NCBI GenBank assembly: GCA_964556655.1
Contig: CAZKWY010000006.1
Span: forward strand, 1 to 38,592
Reading direction: 5' to 3'
Length of the DNA: 38,592 nucleotides
DNA from: CAZKWY01 sp964556655
GTDB taxonomy: Bacteria > Patescibacteriota > Minisyncoccia > Portnoybacterales > UBA2143
This document shows, piece by piece, positions 8,346-17,057 of this stretch (position 1 is its first letter; each line of letters begins with the position of its first letter). The notes beneath the pieces were generated by a model. The model was given only the letters and a program-made list of their open reading frames with translations, was not told the DNA's origin and ran no database searches. Position numbers and translations under genes: made by a program.

Positions 8346-11300
8346 ATGAGTACCAAGGTTAACGATTTTAAGTCTCTCAAACTCAAGCTGGCTTCGCCAG
8401 ATGATATTTTAGATTGGTCTCATGGCGAAGTAACTAAGCCGGAGACGATTAATTATCGCACCCAAAGAGCGGAAAAAGACGGCTTGTTTTGCGAAAAGAT
8501 ATTTGGCCCGGAAAAAGACTGGGAGTGTTATTGTGGAAAATACCGCCGTATTCGCTATAAAGGAGTAGTCTGCGATAAGTGCGGTGTAGAAGTGACTCGT
8601 TCTTCGGTAAGAAGAGAGAGAATGGGCCATATCGCTTTATCTGTGCCGGTTTCTCACATCTGGTATTTGCGTGGAATGCCTTCGCGCATGGGCTTGATTT
8701 TAGATCGTTCGGCGCAGGAATTGGAAAAAGTCATTTATTTTGCTGGCTATATTATCACCAATATTAACGAAGAAGAGAGGAAGAAAGTTGTTGAAAATAT
8801 TAAAAAGGAGTACCGAGTTAAGCTTAAACCAAAAGATGAAGATGGCAAGGGAAAAAAGCTGACCGCGCCAGAAAAAAGCGCTTTAAAGGAACAGCGCGAT
8901 GCCGCTTTGCGTTCGATCAAAAGCCTTTACCGACACCAGATTTTATTAGAACTTGATTACCGCAATTTTTCTTTAAAGTATGGACAGGTTTTTGAGGCGG
9001 GAACTGGCGCTGAAACATTAACAAAAATCTTTTCTGAAATTAATTTAGAGTCGTTAGCGCAAGAGTTGAGAGATCAAGCGGAAAAAGCCACTCCGGCTAT
9101 CAAGAGAAAATTAAACAAGCGCCTTCAGCTAATTGAAGGGATGGCTAGGTCAAAGATAAGACCGGAATGGATGTTTATGACAGCGCTGCCTGTCTTACCG
9201 CCTGAGCTTCGGCCAATGGTCCAGTTGGACGCCGGAAGATATGCTACTTCTGACGTTAATGATTTGTACCGCAGAGTGATTAACCGCAACAATAGGCTCA
9301 AGCGTCTTTTAGAATTGAAGGCGCCGGAAGTAATCTGCCGCAATGAAAAAAGAATGCTTCAGGAAGCTGTCGATGCCTTAATCGATAATGGTAGCCGCCG
9401 AGGACAGGTTATGGTAGCGGCTTCTACTGGCCAGAGAAGAGTGCTTAAATCGTTGGCGGATATGCTCAAAGGCAAGCAGGGACGATTCAGGCAAAATCTT
9501 TTAGGAAAGAGAGTTGATTATTCTGGCCGTTCTGTGATTGTTGTTGGTCCTGACTTACGGCTTGATCAATGCGGTTTGCCTAAGCACATGGCTCTGGAGC
9601 TTTTTAAGCCGTTTGTGATTAACAAGTTGGTAGAAAGAAATTTAGCCCATAATATTCGCGGCGCCGGTCGGTTGATTGAGGAGCAAACAGATGAGGTATG
9701 GATGGCGCTAGAAGAAGTCACTAAAGACAAATGCGTCATTTTAAACCGCGCGCCCACTCTTCATCGTTTAGGCATTCAGGCCTTTCGGCCTATGCTAGTG
9801 GAGGGGAGGGCCATTCAATTGCATCCTATTGTTTGCCGGGCTTTTAACGCTGACTTTGACGGAGACCAAATGGCAGTTCATCTTCCCTTGGGCAAGGAGG
9901 CGCAAAAAGAAGCGAAGGAAATTATGCTTTCTGCCAAAAATCTTCTTAAGCCAGCCACTGGCCAGCCAGTAGCTATTCCTACGCAGGATATGGTCTTAGG
10001 TTGTTATTGGATGACTGATATTGAGGACGGTCTTTTGGGTGAAGGAAAAATCTTTGCCAGTTTTGAAGAAGCTCTGTTGGCGAAACATTTTGGCTCTGTT
10101 CATCTTAGGGCGCGTATCAAAGTGAGGATCGGTCCTAATTTTATTGTCAAAGAAGGAAAAACAGAGGAAGAAAAATCCGGCCAGCCTTCTTATCTGCTGG
10201 AAACCTCTGTCGGCCGTATTATTTTCAATGAGCCTCTCCCCGACGGATTTGGTTTTGTCAACAAAACAATGAATATGCGCGAACTGCGTCGCCTTGTTTC
10301 AGAGATTATTGAGCAATGCGGAGTAGAGGAAAGCGCTGGCATTCTTGATAGGATTAAAAGGATGGGCTTTAAGTATGCTACTGATTCCGGTGTTAGCTGG
10401 AGCATGGCGGATCTTAAAACTCCTGAAGCGAAAAAAGGATGGATCAATGAAGCGCATAAAGAGCTGGAAGAAGTGCAAGATCAGTATGAGCAGGGACTTT
10501 TAACGGATAGCGAAAGAAAGGCGCGAGTAATTGAAATATGGCTGAGAGTGACAGAAAAAGTTGCCTGCCAAGTTCCTAAAGAGCTGGATAAAAAAGGATC
10601 TATTTCTACTATTTTTGACTCTGGAGCAAGGGGATCTTATAGTCAGTTAAACCAGATGATGGGCATGAAAGGGCTGGTCAACAATCCTTCTGGAGAAATT
10701 ATCGAGTTGCCGATTAGAAGTTCTTACCAAGAAGGCTTCAGCGTTTTGGAGTACTTTATTTCAACTCACGGTGGAAGAAAAGGTATGTCTGATACGGCCT
10801 TGAGAACTGCTAGCGCTGGCTATTTGACGAGGCGTTTAGTTGATGTATGCCAGGATGTAGTGGTGCGAAGCGAAGACTGCGGAGACAAGAAGGGAATTTA
10901 TGTTTATCGAGAAGACGAAGAAGATATGGGCAATTCTTTTGCCAACCGTATTGTCGGGCGTTTCATTCTAGAAAATATTAAGCTAAAAGATAAAGCGACA
11001 GGCAAAGATGAAACAATAATTAAGGCGGGTGAGATTATTGATAAGAAAGTGGCGCGTCAGATTGATGAAGCAGGAGTAGAGAAAACAAAGGTTCGTTCAG
11101 TTATTGCCTGCCAGGCCAATGATGGCATTTGCCAAAAGTGCTATGGCTATGATTTAGGGCGTAATAAGTTGATTGAAATGGGGGAGGCAGTCGGTATTGT
11201 TACCGCTCAAGCTATTGGCGAGCCAGGCACTCAGCTGACCTTGCGTACTTTTCACACTGGAGGCGTAGCTGGCGGGCAAGATATTACCCAAGGTCTCCCG

Positions 11301-12032
11301 CGAGTGGAAGAGCTTTTCGAGTCGCGCGTTCCTAAGGGCAAGGCAATCGTTTCAGAGGTAGACGGCAAAGTAAAAGAAATTATTAAGAAGGGCGCTCAAC
11401 AGATAATCAGGATAGAGCCGTTGGAAGAAATAAAGAAGAGCGATGCTAAGAAGGGCAAAGATGCTAAGAAGACAAAAAGTAAAGAGTGGTTGGAATATTC
11501 AGCTCCAATGGGGCTTTCTTTGTTAGTTGATGGGGGCGATTTAGTGGGCGTAGGCCAGCAATTAAGTGAAGGAAGCATAGATTTGAAGGAACTCTATAAG
11601 ACTGCCGGGCAGGAAGCAGTCCAACGGTATGTTATTAGAGAGGTACAAAAGATATATACTTTTGCCGGGGAAAATATTAGCGATAAGCATATTGAAATGA
11701 TTATCCGGCAGATGTTTTCAAGAATTAAAATTAAAAGCTCTGGCTCAACCAACCTTCTTTCGGGGCAAGTAGTAGAACGAGGATATTTCAATCAAGAGAA
11801 CGAAAAAGCGGTCAAAAAAGGTGGTCAAGCGGCTATCGGCCAGGTTTTGCTTTTGGGCATTACTAAAGTTTCTTTGACTACAGAAAGCTTTTTATCTGCC
11901 GCTTCATTTATTGAGACTACGCGCGTGCTTATTGACGCTAGCGTTCAGGGCAAGGAAGACAGATTGAAGGGATTGAAGGAAAACGTAATTATTGGTAAAC
12001 TGATACCAGCTGGTACTGGCTTTAAAAAATAG
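8346..12032 (+). CDS. rpoC: DNA-directed RNA polymerase subunit beta'
   Basis: The 1228-aa partner of beta. N-terminal zinc ribbon with C61, C63, C76 and C79 (CYCG, then VVCDKCGVEV); rudder/lid region; the active-site NADFDGDQMAVH near residue 500, whose three Asp hold the catalytic magnesium; bridge helix and trigger loop (GLVNNPSGEIIELPI, then GGRKGMSDTALRTASAGYL); and a second zinc site formed by SEDCGD and ACQANDGICQKCYG. The C-terminal part has EPGTQLTLRTFHTGG and a Lys-rich insert near 1035-1050. No SD precedes ATG 8346, and translation is probably coupled to rpoB. No frameshift is seen. Confidence 0.98.
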   Translation: MSTKVNDFKSLKLKLASPDDILDWSHGEVTKPETINYRTQRAEKDGLFCEKIFGPEKDWECYCGKYRRIRYKGVVCDKCGVEVTRSSVRRERMGHIALSVPVSHIWYLRGMPSRMGLILDRSAQELEKVIYFAGYIITNINEEERKKVVENIKKEYRVKLKPKDEDGKGKKLTAPEKSALKEQRDAALRSIKSLYRHQILLELDYRNFSLKYGQVFEAGTGAETLTKIFSEINLESLAQELRDQAEKATPAIKRKLNKRLQLIEGMARSKIRPEWMFMTALPVLPPELRPMVQLDAGRYATSDVNDLYRRVINRNNRLKRLLELKAPEVICRNEKRMLQEAVDALIDNGSRRGQVMVAASTGQRRVLKSLADMLKGKQGRFRQNLLGKRVDYSGRSVIVVGPDLRLDQCGLPKHMALELFKPFVINKLVERNLAHNIRGAGRLIEEQTDEVWMALEEVTKDKCVILNRAPTLHRLGIQAFRPMLVEGRAIQLHPIVCRAFNADFDGDQMAVHLPLGKEAQKEAKEIMLSAKNLLKPATGQPVAIPTQDMVLGCYWMTDIEDGLLGEGKIFASFEEALLAKHFGSVHLRARIKVRIGPNFIVKEGKTEEEKSGQPSYLLETSVGRIIFNEPLPDGFGFVNKTMNMRELRRLVSEIIEQCGVEESAGILDRIKRMGFKYATDSGVSWSMADLKTPEAKKGWINEAHKELEEVQDQYEQGLLTDSERKARVIEIWLRVTEKVACQVPKELDKKGSISTIFDSGARGSYSQLNQMMGMKGLVNNPSGEIIELPIRSSYQEGFSVLEYFISTHGGRKGMSDTALRTASAGYLTRRLVDVCQDVVVRSEDCGDKKGIYVYREDEEDMGNSFANRIVGRFILENIKLKDKATGKDETIIKAGEIIDKKVARQIDEAGVEKTKVRSVIACQANDGICQKCYGYDLGRNKLIEMGEAVGIVTAQAIGEPGTQLTLRTFHTGGVAGGQDITQGLPRVEELFESRVPKGKAIVSEVDGKVKEIIKKGAQQIIRIEPLEEIKKSDAKKGKDAKKTKSKEWLEYSAPMGLSLLVDGGDLVGVGQQLSEGSIDLKELYKTAGQEAVQRYVIREVQKIYTFAGENISDKHIEMIIRQMFSRIKIKSSGSTNLLSGQVVERGYFNQENEKAVKKGGQAAIGQVLLLGITKVSLTTESFLSAASFIETTRVLIDASVQGKEDRLKGLKENVIIGKLIPAGTGFKK

Positions 12033-12124
12033 TTTCAGGCAAATAAATTTCAGGCGGTTCTGTAGCTGGACAGAAACTTGCGCCGCTTTAACGGCAAATT
12101 CGGCTATGGTTCTTAGCAATCGCT

Positions 12125-14452
12125 GTGGCTAAAAAAAGCTCTAAGAAAAAAGATAAAAAGGAAAAGCGTTCCGGGCGCTTTCTGCACCGCGAGACTAAAC
12201 GGAGCATTTTGGCGATAATCCTTTTTACTTTCGCTCTTTTAAGTTTTTTAAGTTTTTTTGACGGGGCTGGTTTGTGGGGGAGATATTTCCTAAAGGCTAG
12301 TCGTTTTTTGTTTGGCGAAGGCTTCTTTCTCGTTTCTGTTTTTTTTGCCTTGGCTGGACTAGCCATCGCCAGACCTCGTTTTGTCTTTTCCCGTAAAAAG
12401 AAATTCGCAGACAGGGCAGAAAAAGATTATCAAGAAAAAAAATCCGATAAGGAAAAACCTTCTTATCGCGCTGTGGCAGTCGGAATTTCTGTTTTTATTT
12501 TAAGTATTTTGGGTATTTTTCATATTTTAGGCGCTGGCGAAGAAGGGGATTTTGGCAATTTAACGGGCGGTTACGCCGGTCTTATTTTGGGGCATCCTTT
12601 AATAAAATATCTTGGTTTTTGGGCCGGTCTTTTAGTTTTAGCTTCTCTTTTGCTTATTTCCGTTTTGGTGGCTTTTAATATTCCTTTTCCTTGGAACAGA
12701 GAGAAAGAAGAGTCGGAAGAGCCGATTATAGCCGAAGACCGAAGCCGGGAGATAGAAAAAGCGCCTGAAAAAGAAAAAGGTATTAGTTTTTGGCAAAGAT
12801 TGAAGGGCAGGACTTCTGGAGAGGCTTCTAGCATAGCAGAAGAAAAGTCTGCGCAGCCAGAAACAGATGAATTTGTTGACCGGGCTAAACCAGAAGAGGA
12901 AAAAAGCGGTTTCCCATCTGGCAGAAGTTTCAGCTTGGCCAAGGACACGGCTGCGACAGCAGGCATGGCGGTCAAATCAAAATCAGGCTTTAAGTTGCCT
13001 CCTTTTGACTTCCTAGAGAAAGACAAAGGGCATCCGACAAGCGGCGATATCAAGGCTAATATCAATATCGTTAAAAGGACGTTGGAGAATTTTGGTATTG
13101 AGGTGGAAATGGCGGAAGTCAGCGTTGGCCCGACAGTGACCCAGTATACGTTTCGTCCTGCGCAAGGGATTAAGCTCTCCAGAATTACTACCCTGCAGAA
13201 CGACCTAGCTTTGGCCTTAGCCGCCCATCCGCTAAGGATAGAAGCGCCTATTCCAGGACGTTCTTTGGTGGGAATAGAAATTCCTAATAAATCAATAGTA
13301 ATGGTGCGTTTACGCGCTCTTTTAGAGAGGCAGGCCTTTCAAGAGATGGATTCTTCTTTAGCGTTTGCTTTGGGGAGGGATGTCGCCGGTAATCCTGTTT
13401 TTGCCGATCTTTGTCGGATGCCTCATTTACTGGTGGCGGGAGCTACTGGGACAGGCAAAACTATCGCCTTGAATAATTTTATTGTTAGCTTGCTTTTCCG
13501 TAATTTTCCCGAGACAATGAAGCTAATTCTGATAGACCCCAAAAGGGTAGAGCTGACCGCTTATGAGGGTATTCCGCATTTGCTTTCGCCAGTAATTGTT
13601 CAGCCTGATAAAGCTGTGGGCTCTCTCCAGTGGGCGGTTGGTGAAATGGAGCGTCGTTTCAGCGTTTTGCAGGAGCTGGGAGTAAGGGATATCGGTTCTT
13701 ATAATAGAAATATGGCTAAGGCGAAAAAGAGCGGAGAGGAAATAGAACGTTTGCCTTATATTGTCATCATTGTAGACGAATTGGCTGATTTGATGGCTTC
13801 TCATGGCCGGGAAGTAGAGGCGGCTATTGTCAGATTAGCGCAGATGGCGCGCGCTGTCGGCATCCATTTGGTAGTTTCTACCCAAAGGCCTTCAGTGGAG
13901 GTAATTACCGGTTTGATTAAGGCCAACATTACTTCGCGTATGGCCTTTCAGGTAGCTTCCCAGATTGATTCGCGGACAATTTTAGACATGGCGGGAGCGG
14001 AAAAGCTTTTAGGCAATGGCGATATGCTGTTTTTAGCTGGTAATTCGGCTCGTCCTCGCCGTGTTCAAGGCGCTTATATTTCAGAAAAAGAGGTTAAAAA
14101 GGTGACTGACTATCTAAGGAGTTTTGCCGAGCCCGAATACGAAGAAGAAATAACTCTAGCTTCTTCGTCCAGTCGGCCAACAGGCAGTTTTTCCGAAAGA
14201 GTGGCTGGGGAAGGTGATGCTGGAGATGACCTTTATGAAGACGCTAAAAATGCGGTTAGTCAAGCAGGTAAAGCCTCTGCTTCTCTTCTGCAAAGAAGAT
14301 TAAGGATTGGCTACGCGCGCGCTGCGCGTCTACTCGACATTTTAGAAGAAAAAGGGGTGGTCGGTCCTGGAGATGGAGCTAAGCCAAGAGAGGTTTTTAT
14401 TGACCAGGGAGATCAAGGAGAAGGCGAAATGCCTTCCGAGAAAAATGAATAG
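12125..14452 (+). CDS. ftsK: DNA translocase FtsK/SpoIIIE
   Basis: A 775-aa septal DNA pump that clears chromosome DNA from the division site and helps dimer resolution. The N-terminus is very basic, followed by about four membrane helices within residues 25-195, then a charged linker, shorter than in E. coli. The motor has Walker A GATGTGKT near residue 440, ILIDPKRVELTAYEGIPHLL, Walker B IVIIVDELADLM and STQRPSVEVITGLIKANI. The C-terminal gamma winged helix (ASLLQRRLRIGYARAARLLD) reads KOPS-like guide sites. The start is GTG at 12125, the first in-frame start that keeps the basic N-terminus. A 92-bp gap with a small hairpin (12058-12075) separates it from rpoC. Confidence 0.95.
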   Translation: MAKKSSKKKDKKEKRSGRFLHRETKRSILAIILFTFALLSFLSFFDGAGLWGRYFLKASRFLFGEGFFLVSVFFALAGLAIARPRFVFSRKKKFADRAEKDYQEKKSDKEKPSYRAVAVGISVFILSILGIFHILGAGEEGDFGNLTGGYAGLILGHPLIKYLGFWAGLLVLASLLLISVLVAFNIPFPWNREKEESEEPIIAEDRSREIEKAPEKEKGISFWQRLKGRTSGEASSIAEEKSAQPETDEFVDRAKPEEEKSGFPSGRSFSLAKDTAATAGMAVKSKSGFKLPPFDFLEKDKGHPTSGDIKANINIVKRTLENFGIEVEMAEVSVGPTVTQYTFRPAQGIKLSRITTLQNDLALALAAHPLRIEAPIPGRSLVGIEIPNKSIVMVRLRALLERQAFQEMDSSLAFALGRDVAGNPVFADLCRMPHLLVAGATGTGKTIALNNFIVSLLFRNFPETMKLILIDPKRVELTAYEGIPHLLSPVIVQPDKAVGSLQWAVGEMERRFSVLQELGVRDIGSYNRNMAKAKKSGEEIERLPYIVIIVDELADLMASHGREVEAAIVRLAQMARAVGIHLVVSTQRPSVEVITGLIKANITSRMAFQVASQIDSRTILDMAGAEKLLGNGDMLFLAGNSARPRRVQGAYISEKEVKKVTDYLRSFAEPEYEEEITLASSSSRPTGSFSERVAGEGDAGDDLYEDAKNAVSQAGKASASLLQRRLRIGYARAARLLDILEEKGVVGPGDGAKPREVFIDQGDQGEGEMPSEKNE

Positions 14453-14485
14453 CAGGCCAAGAGGGGAATAAATAAGTTTATAAAT

Positions 14486-15511
14486 ATGGCAAAGAAAAAA
14501 CAAAAAAATAACGGAAAAGGCGAAAAAGACAAAATTTTAGAGGCAACAGTAGGCGAAATAAAGGGCCGTTTTGGAGAGGGCGCGATTATGAAGCTGGGCG
14601 AAGCGCGCCATGTTGATGTAGATGCTATTCCTACTGGTTCTATCGGTCTAGATCTTTCTTTAGGGGTAGGAGGTATTCCTAAGGGACGAATAGTAGAAGC
14701 TTACGGGCCGGAATCTAGCGGTAAAAGCACTTTGGCTCTTCATATTGTTGCTGAAGCGCAAAAAAAGAATGGCTTAGCTGCTTTTATTGACGCGGAACAT
14801 GCCCTAGACCCAGAATACGCTAAACGTCTAGGAGTGAAAATTAATGATCTTTTAATTTCTCAGCCGGATACCGGCGAGCAGGCATTGGAGATTTTAGAGA
14901 GCTTAGTTAAATCGGGGGCGGTGGATATTGTTGTTGTCGATTCGGTGGCCGCTTTGACTCCTCGGGCGGAAATAGAAGGTGAGATGGGCCAGCAACACAT
15001 TGGCTTGCAGGCAAGGTTGATGTCTCAGGCTTTGCGCAAATTGACAGCCATTACCAGCAAGACTAATACTGCGGTTCTGTTTATTAACCAGATTAGAATG
15101 AAGATTGGCATTATGTTTGGCAATCCAGAAGAGACGCCCGGAGGCAAAGCTCTTAAGTTTTATTCTTCTGTGCGGATTGAGTTAAGACGTTCTGCGCAAA
15201 TCAAGCAAGGCGAACAAATTATTGGCAACCGTGTTAAGGCCAAGATAGTAAAAAACAAAGTAGCGCCTCCTTTCAGGCAGGCAGAGTTTGATGTTTTTTA
15301 CAATGAAGGAATTTCCCGTTGGGCGGATATTTTAAACAGCGGCCTAAAAGTAGGCGTTGTTGAGCGAACAGGAGCTTGGTTCAATTATGATGGACAGAAA
15401 CTAGGCCAAGGGATGGAAGCGTCAAAGGCTTACTTAAAAGACAATCCTAAAATAGCTAATATTATTTCCGAGGAAATCATCAAAAAAGCTGCCGAAGAAG
15501 ATCAATTCTAG
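14486..15511 (+). CDS. recA: recombinase RecA
   Basis: A 341-aa strand-exchange ATPase. Walker A GPESSGKST at about residues 74-82; Walker B VDIVVVDSVAALTPR; the L1 and L2 DNA-binding loops around EGEMGQQHIGLQARLMSQ and GNPEETPGGKALKFYSS; and the INQIR motif. The length is normal for the core, with a short C-terminal tail. It starts with ATG 14486, where the Lys-rich N-terminus begins. A GAGGGG lies 19 nt upstream, too far to be an ordinary SD. It follows ftsK after 33 bp and ends just before a strong terminator. No LexA-type operator was recognised. Confidence 0.97.
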   Translation: MAKKKQKNNGKGEKDKILEATVGEIKGRFGEGAIMKLGEARHVDVDAIPTGSIGLDLSLGVGGIPKGRIVEAYGPESSGKSTLALHIVAEAQKKNGLAAFIDAEHALDPEYAKRLGVKINDLLISQPDTGEQALEILESLVKSGAVDIVVVDSVAALTPRAEIEGEMGQQHIGLQARLMSQALRKLTAITSKTNTAVLFINQIRMKIGIMFGNPEETPGGKALKFYSSVRIELRRSAQIKQGEQIIGNRVKAKIVKNKVAPPFRQAEFDVFYNEGISRWADILNSGLKVGVVERTGAWFNYDGQKLGQGMEASKAYLKDNPKIANIISEEIIKKAAEEDQF

Positions 15512-15519
15512 TTTTAAAA

Positions 15520-15545
15520 AACAGCCCTCTCTAGGGCTGTTTTTC
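15520..15545 (+). terminator. Rho-independent terminator of recA
   Basis: AACAGCCCT (15520-15528), loop CTCT, AGGGCTGTT (15533-15541), then a T-run. Stem of 9 bp, placed 8 bp after the recA stop. Confidence 0.85.
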
Positions 15546-15578
15546 TAGGGCTGTCATTAAAGGACAGCCCTAGTTTTT
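15545..15578. terminator. second palindromic terminator between recA and rpsR
   Basis: CTAGGGCTGTC (15545-15555), 7-nt loop, GACAGCCCTAG (15563-15573), then TTTTT on the plus strand. On the minus strand the stem is followed by A- and T-rich bases, so it may also end rpsR transcription. The arms resemble the GGACTGTC repeats elsewhere in the window, with GGGCTGTC instead. Confidence 0.75.
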
Positions 15579-15587
15579 ATAAGGAAA

Positions 15588-15788
15588 TTATTTTCTAACA
15601 AAAGGAAGCAGGCCCATAATACGGGCTTTTTTTACTGCCTTAGCTAGCTTTCTTTGATGCTTAGCGCAAAGACCAGTTCTTTTAGGCAGAAGAATCTTAA
15701 ATTGACCAGAGATAAATTTATGCAGGAGCTGGGTATCGCGATAGTCGATTTCTTCTATTTTTTGCTGACAAAAATAACAAGATCTCAT
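15588..15788 (-). CDS. rpsR: 30S ribosomal protein bS18
   Basis: A 66-aa small-subunit protein. Family motifs are present: IDYRDTQLLHKFISGQFKIL and LPKRTGLCAKHQRKLAKAVKKAR, ending in GLLPFV. It has CYFC near the N-terminus and CAKH in the middle, giving the Cys/His set of zinc-binding S18 forms. Last gene of the rpsF-ssb-rpsR unit, 4 bp after ssb. In the ribosome S18 pairs with S6, which explains the operon. Confidence 0.96.
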   Translation of the reverse strand: MRSCYFCQQKIEEIDYRDTQLLHKFISGQFKILLPKRTGLCAKHQRKLAKAVKKARIMGLLPFVRK

Positions 15789-15792
15789 ATTT

Positions 15793-16332
15793 TTAAAAAG
15801 GAATTTTATCTACATCCACTTGGTTGCTTGCTTCTTGTCCAGATTGATTGGTATTTTCTTTTGGTGTTTGTTTTTCTCCTTCGGGGGCAGGCTCTTCATC
15901 AGCCTCAATAACTGGAATATTCTCTTCTGAGGTTTGATTTTGATTTTCTTGCCTATTGCTAGAAGGAGGAGAATATCCGCTTGAAGGTCTTTCATTAAAA
16001 TTACCTCCTCGTGGTCCCATTTGCATATTTTCAGCTATGATCTCGGTGCGATATCTTCTGTTGCCATTTTGGTCTTCCCAATTTCTGGTCTGGAGGCGTC
16101 CTTCAATCAGAACAAGCCTTCCTTTATTGAGGTAATTAGAGCAAATTTCTGCTAGTTTGCCAAAAACGACAATATTATGAAATTCGGTATTTTCTTGTTT
16201 GTTGCCGGACTGATCTGTCCAAATGCGATTAGTGGCTATGCCAAATGAGCTGATAGATGTTCCTGAAGCAGTGTTCCTGTTTTCAGGATCTTGGGTTAAT
16301 CTTCCGACAATAATAGCTTTATTTAAATTCAT
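15793..16332 (-). CDS. ssb: single-stranded DNA-binding protein
   Basis: A 179-aa protein with an N-terminal OB fold (residues 1-110: NKAIIVGRLTQDPE, then FHNIVVFGKLAEICSNYLNKG and LVLIEGRLQTRNW), a flexible Gln/Asn/Glu/Pro-rich linker, and the acidic tip ending DKIPF, which recruits repair and replication partners in this family. It protects single-stranded DNA during replication and recombination. It sits between rpsF and rpsR, the usual bacterial arrangement. Confidence 0.96.
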   Translation of the reverse strand: MNLNKAIIVGRLTQDPENRNTASGTSISSFGIATNRIWTDQSGNKQENTEFHNIVVFGKLAEICSNYLNKGRLVLIEGRLQTRNWEDQNGNRRYRTEIIAENMQMGPRGGNFNERPSSGYSPPSSNRQENQNQTSEENIPVIEADEEPAPEGEKQTPKENTNQSGQEASNQVDVDKIPF

Positions 16333-16372
16333 AAATGAGGATAAAAAGCTTTCACTTTTAATGACGAGCTTT

Positions 16373-16927
16373 TTATTCGTTAAGGATTTTATCTAATTTT
16401 TTGTCTAAGTCTTCAAGAGAAGTTTTTTCTTTTTTGGTCGGTTTTGTTTTTTCTTCGTGCTTATTTGGTTGAGAGCCGTGATCTTTTTCTTTGGCTTCAA
16501 ATTCTTTTTTAGAAGTTGTTTTCTCATCTGGAAGAGTTTCTATTTTGTCAATCATTTTAGAGGCAAGTAAATCTTGGCTTAACTTCATTTTTTTGTTTTC
16601 TCGAAAAGTGCTTTTTTTGCTAGATTTCTTTCGCCTGTTAACAGTTATTAGATAGCGAAGAATTTCTTTTTTCTCATTCAAAAAATTGTTGAATTGAGGC
16701 ATTTTAGCAGTAGGAAAAGAAAAATCAGCCGTAAAGTAAAAGGCCTCTTTAAACCCACCGATAGGATAGGCGAGCTGTCTAGTATCAGCTTTTTCAGAAT
16801 AATTTTGGATAATTCCTTTCTGGTCTTCAATTTTATTTTTAACCAGCTGGACAATTTCGTTTGCCTTTTCCTCTTCTATTACTGGCGCAACAAAGCTGGT
16901 TAATCGGTATGATTTTGTTTCTAGCAT
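16373..16927 (-). CDS. rpsF: 30S ribosomal protein bS6, C-terminally extended
   Basis: Residues 1-105 form the S6 fold (YRLTSFVAPVIEEEKANEIV, then RQLAYPIGGFKEAFYFTADF and ILRYLITVNRR). A Lys/Glu-rich extension of about 80 residues follows, probably disordered, making the protein 184 aa against roughly 100-135 in most bacteria. First gene of the rpsF-ssb-rpsR unit. ATG 16927 lies 9 nt after a predicted -10, so the mRNA may have almost no leader. Confidence 0.9.
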   Translation of the reverse strand: MLETKSYRLTSFVAPVIEEEKANEIVQLVKNKIEDQKGIIQNYSEKADTRQLAYPIGGFKEAFYFTADFSFPTAKMPQFNNFLNEKKEILRYLITVNRRKKSSKKSTFRENKKMKLSQDLLASKMIDKIETLPDEKTTSKKEFEAKEKDHGSQPNKHEEKTKPTKKEKTSLEDLDKKLDKILNE

Positions 16928-16936
16928 ATTGCTTAT

Positions 16937-16965
16937 AAATTAGCAGAGAAGTGTCTTGGGGTCAA
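16937..16965 (-). promoter_or_regulatory. promoter of rpsF-ssb-rpsR, near-leaderless
   Basis: On the minus strand TTGACC (16965-16960), 17-bp spacer, TAATTT (16942-16937). Only 9 nt separate the -10 from the rpsF ATG, so transcription would start 2-3 nt before the start codon. Confidence 0.6.
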
Positions 16966-16974
16966 GCTTTTCCC

Positions 16975-17005
16975 AAGGACTGTCCTTTAAGGACAGTCCT
17001 TTTTT
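16975..17005. repeat. palindromic repeat, short form
   Basis: AAGGACTGTCC (16975-16985), loop TTTAA, GGACAGTCCTT (16991-17001), followed by T on the plus strand. Same core as the 41-bp elements at 17017 and 33667 and preceded by the same CCC. It lies upstream of the rpsF promoter. Confidence 0.75.
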
Positions 17006-17016
17006 GACACTCCTTC

Positions 17017-17057
17017 AAGGACTGTCATTCTAGGACAGTCCTAAAATGACAGTCCTT
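17017..17057. repeat. 41-bp palindromic repeat (20-1-20)
   Basis: Left arm AAGGACTGTCATTCTAGGAC (17017-17036), centre A, right arm 17038-17057 complementary at all but one position. It overlaps the last two bases of the ychF stop codon, so it probably forms the 3' end of the ychF mRNA. Near-identical architecture to 33667-33707. Confidence 0.85.

Noticed and set aside
12571..13065. 164-codon minus-strand frame inside ftsK
   Set aside because: The sense-strand product is a well-supported FtsK; the antisense frame is Ser/Pro-rich and unlike any family.
5059..14485. Strong GGAGGGG/GAGGGG 18-19 nt before both rpoB and recA start codons
   Set aside because: Too far for an ordinary SD and no nearer in-frame start exists; two cases are too few to claim a special signal.
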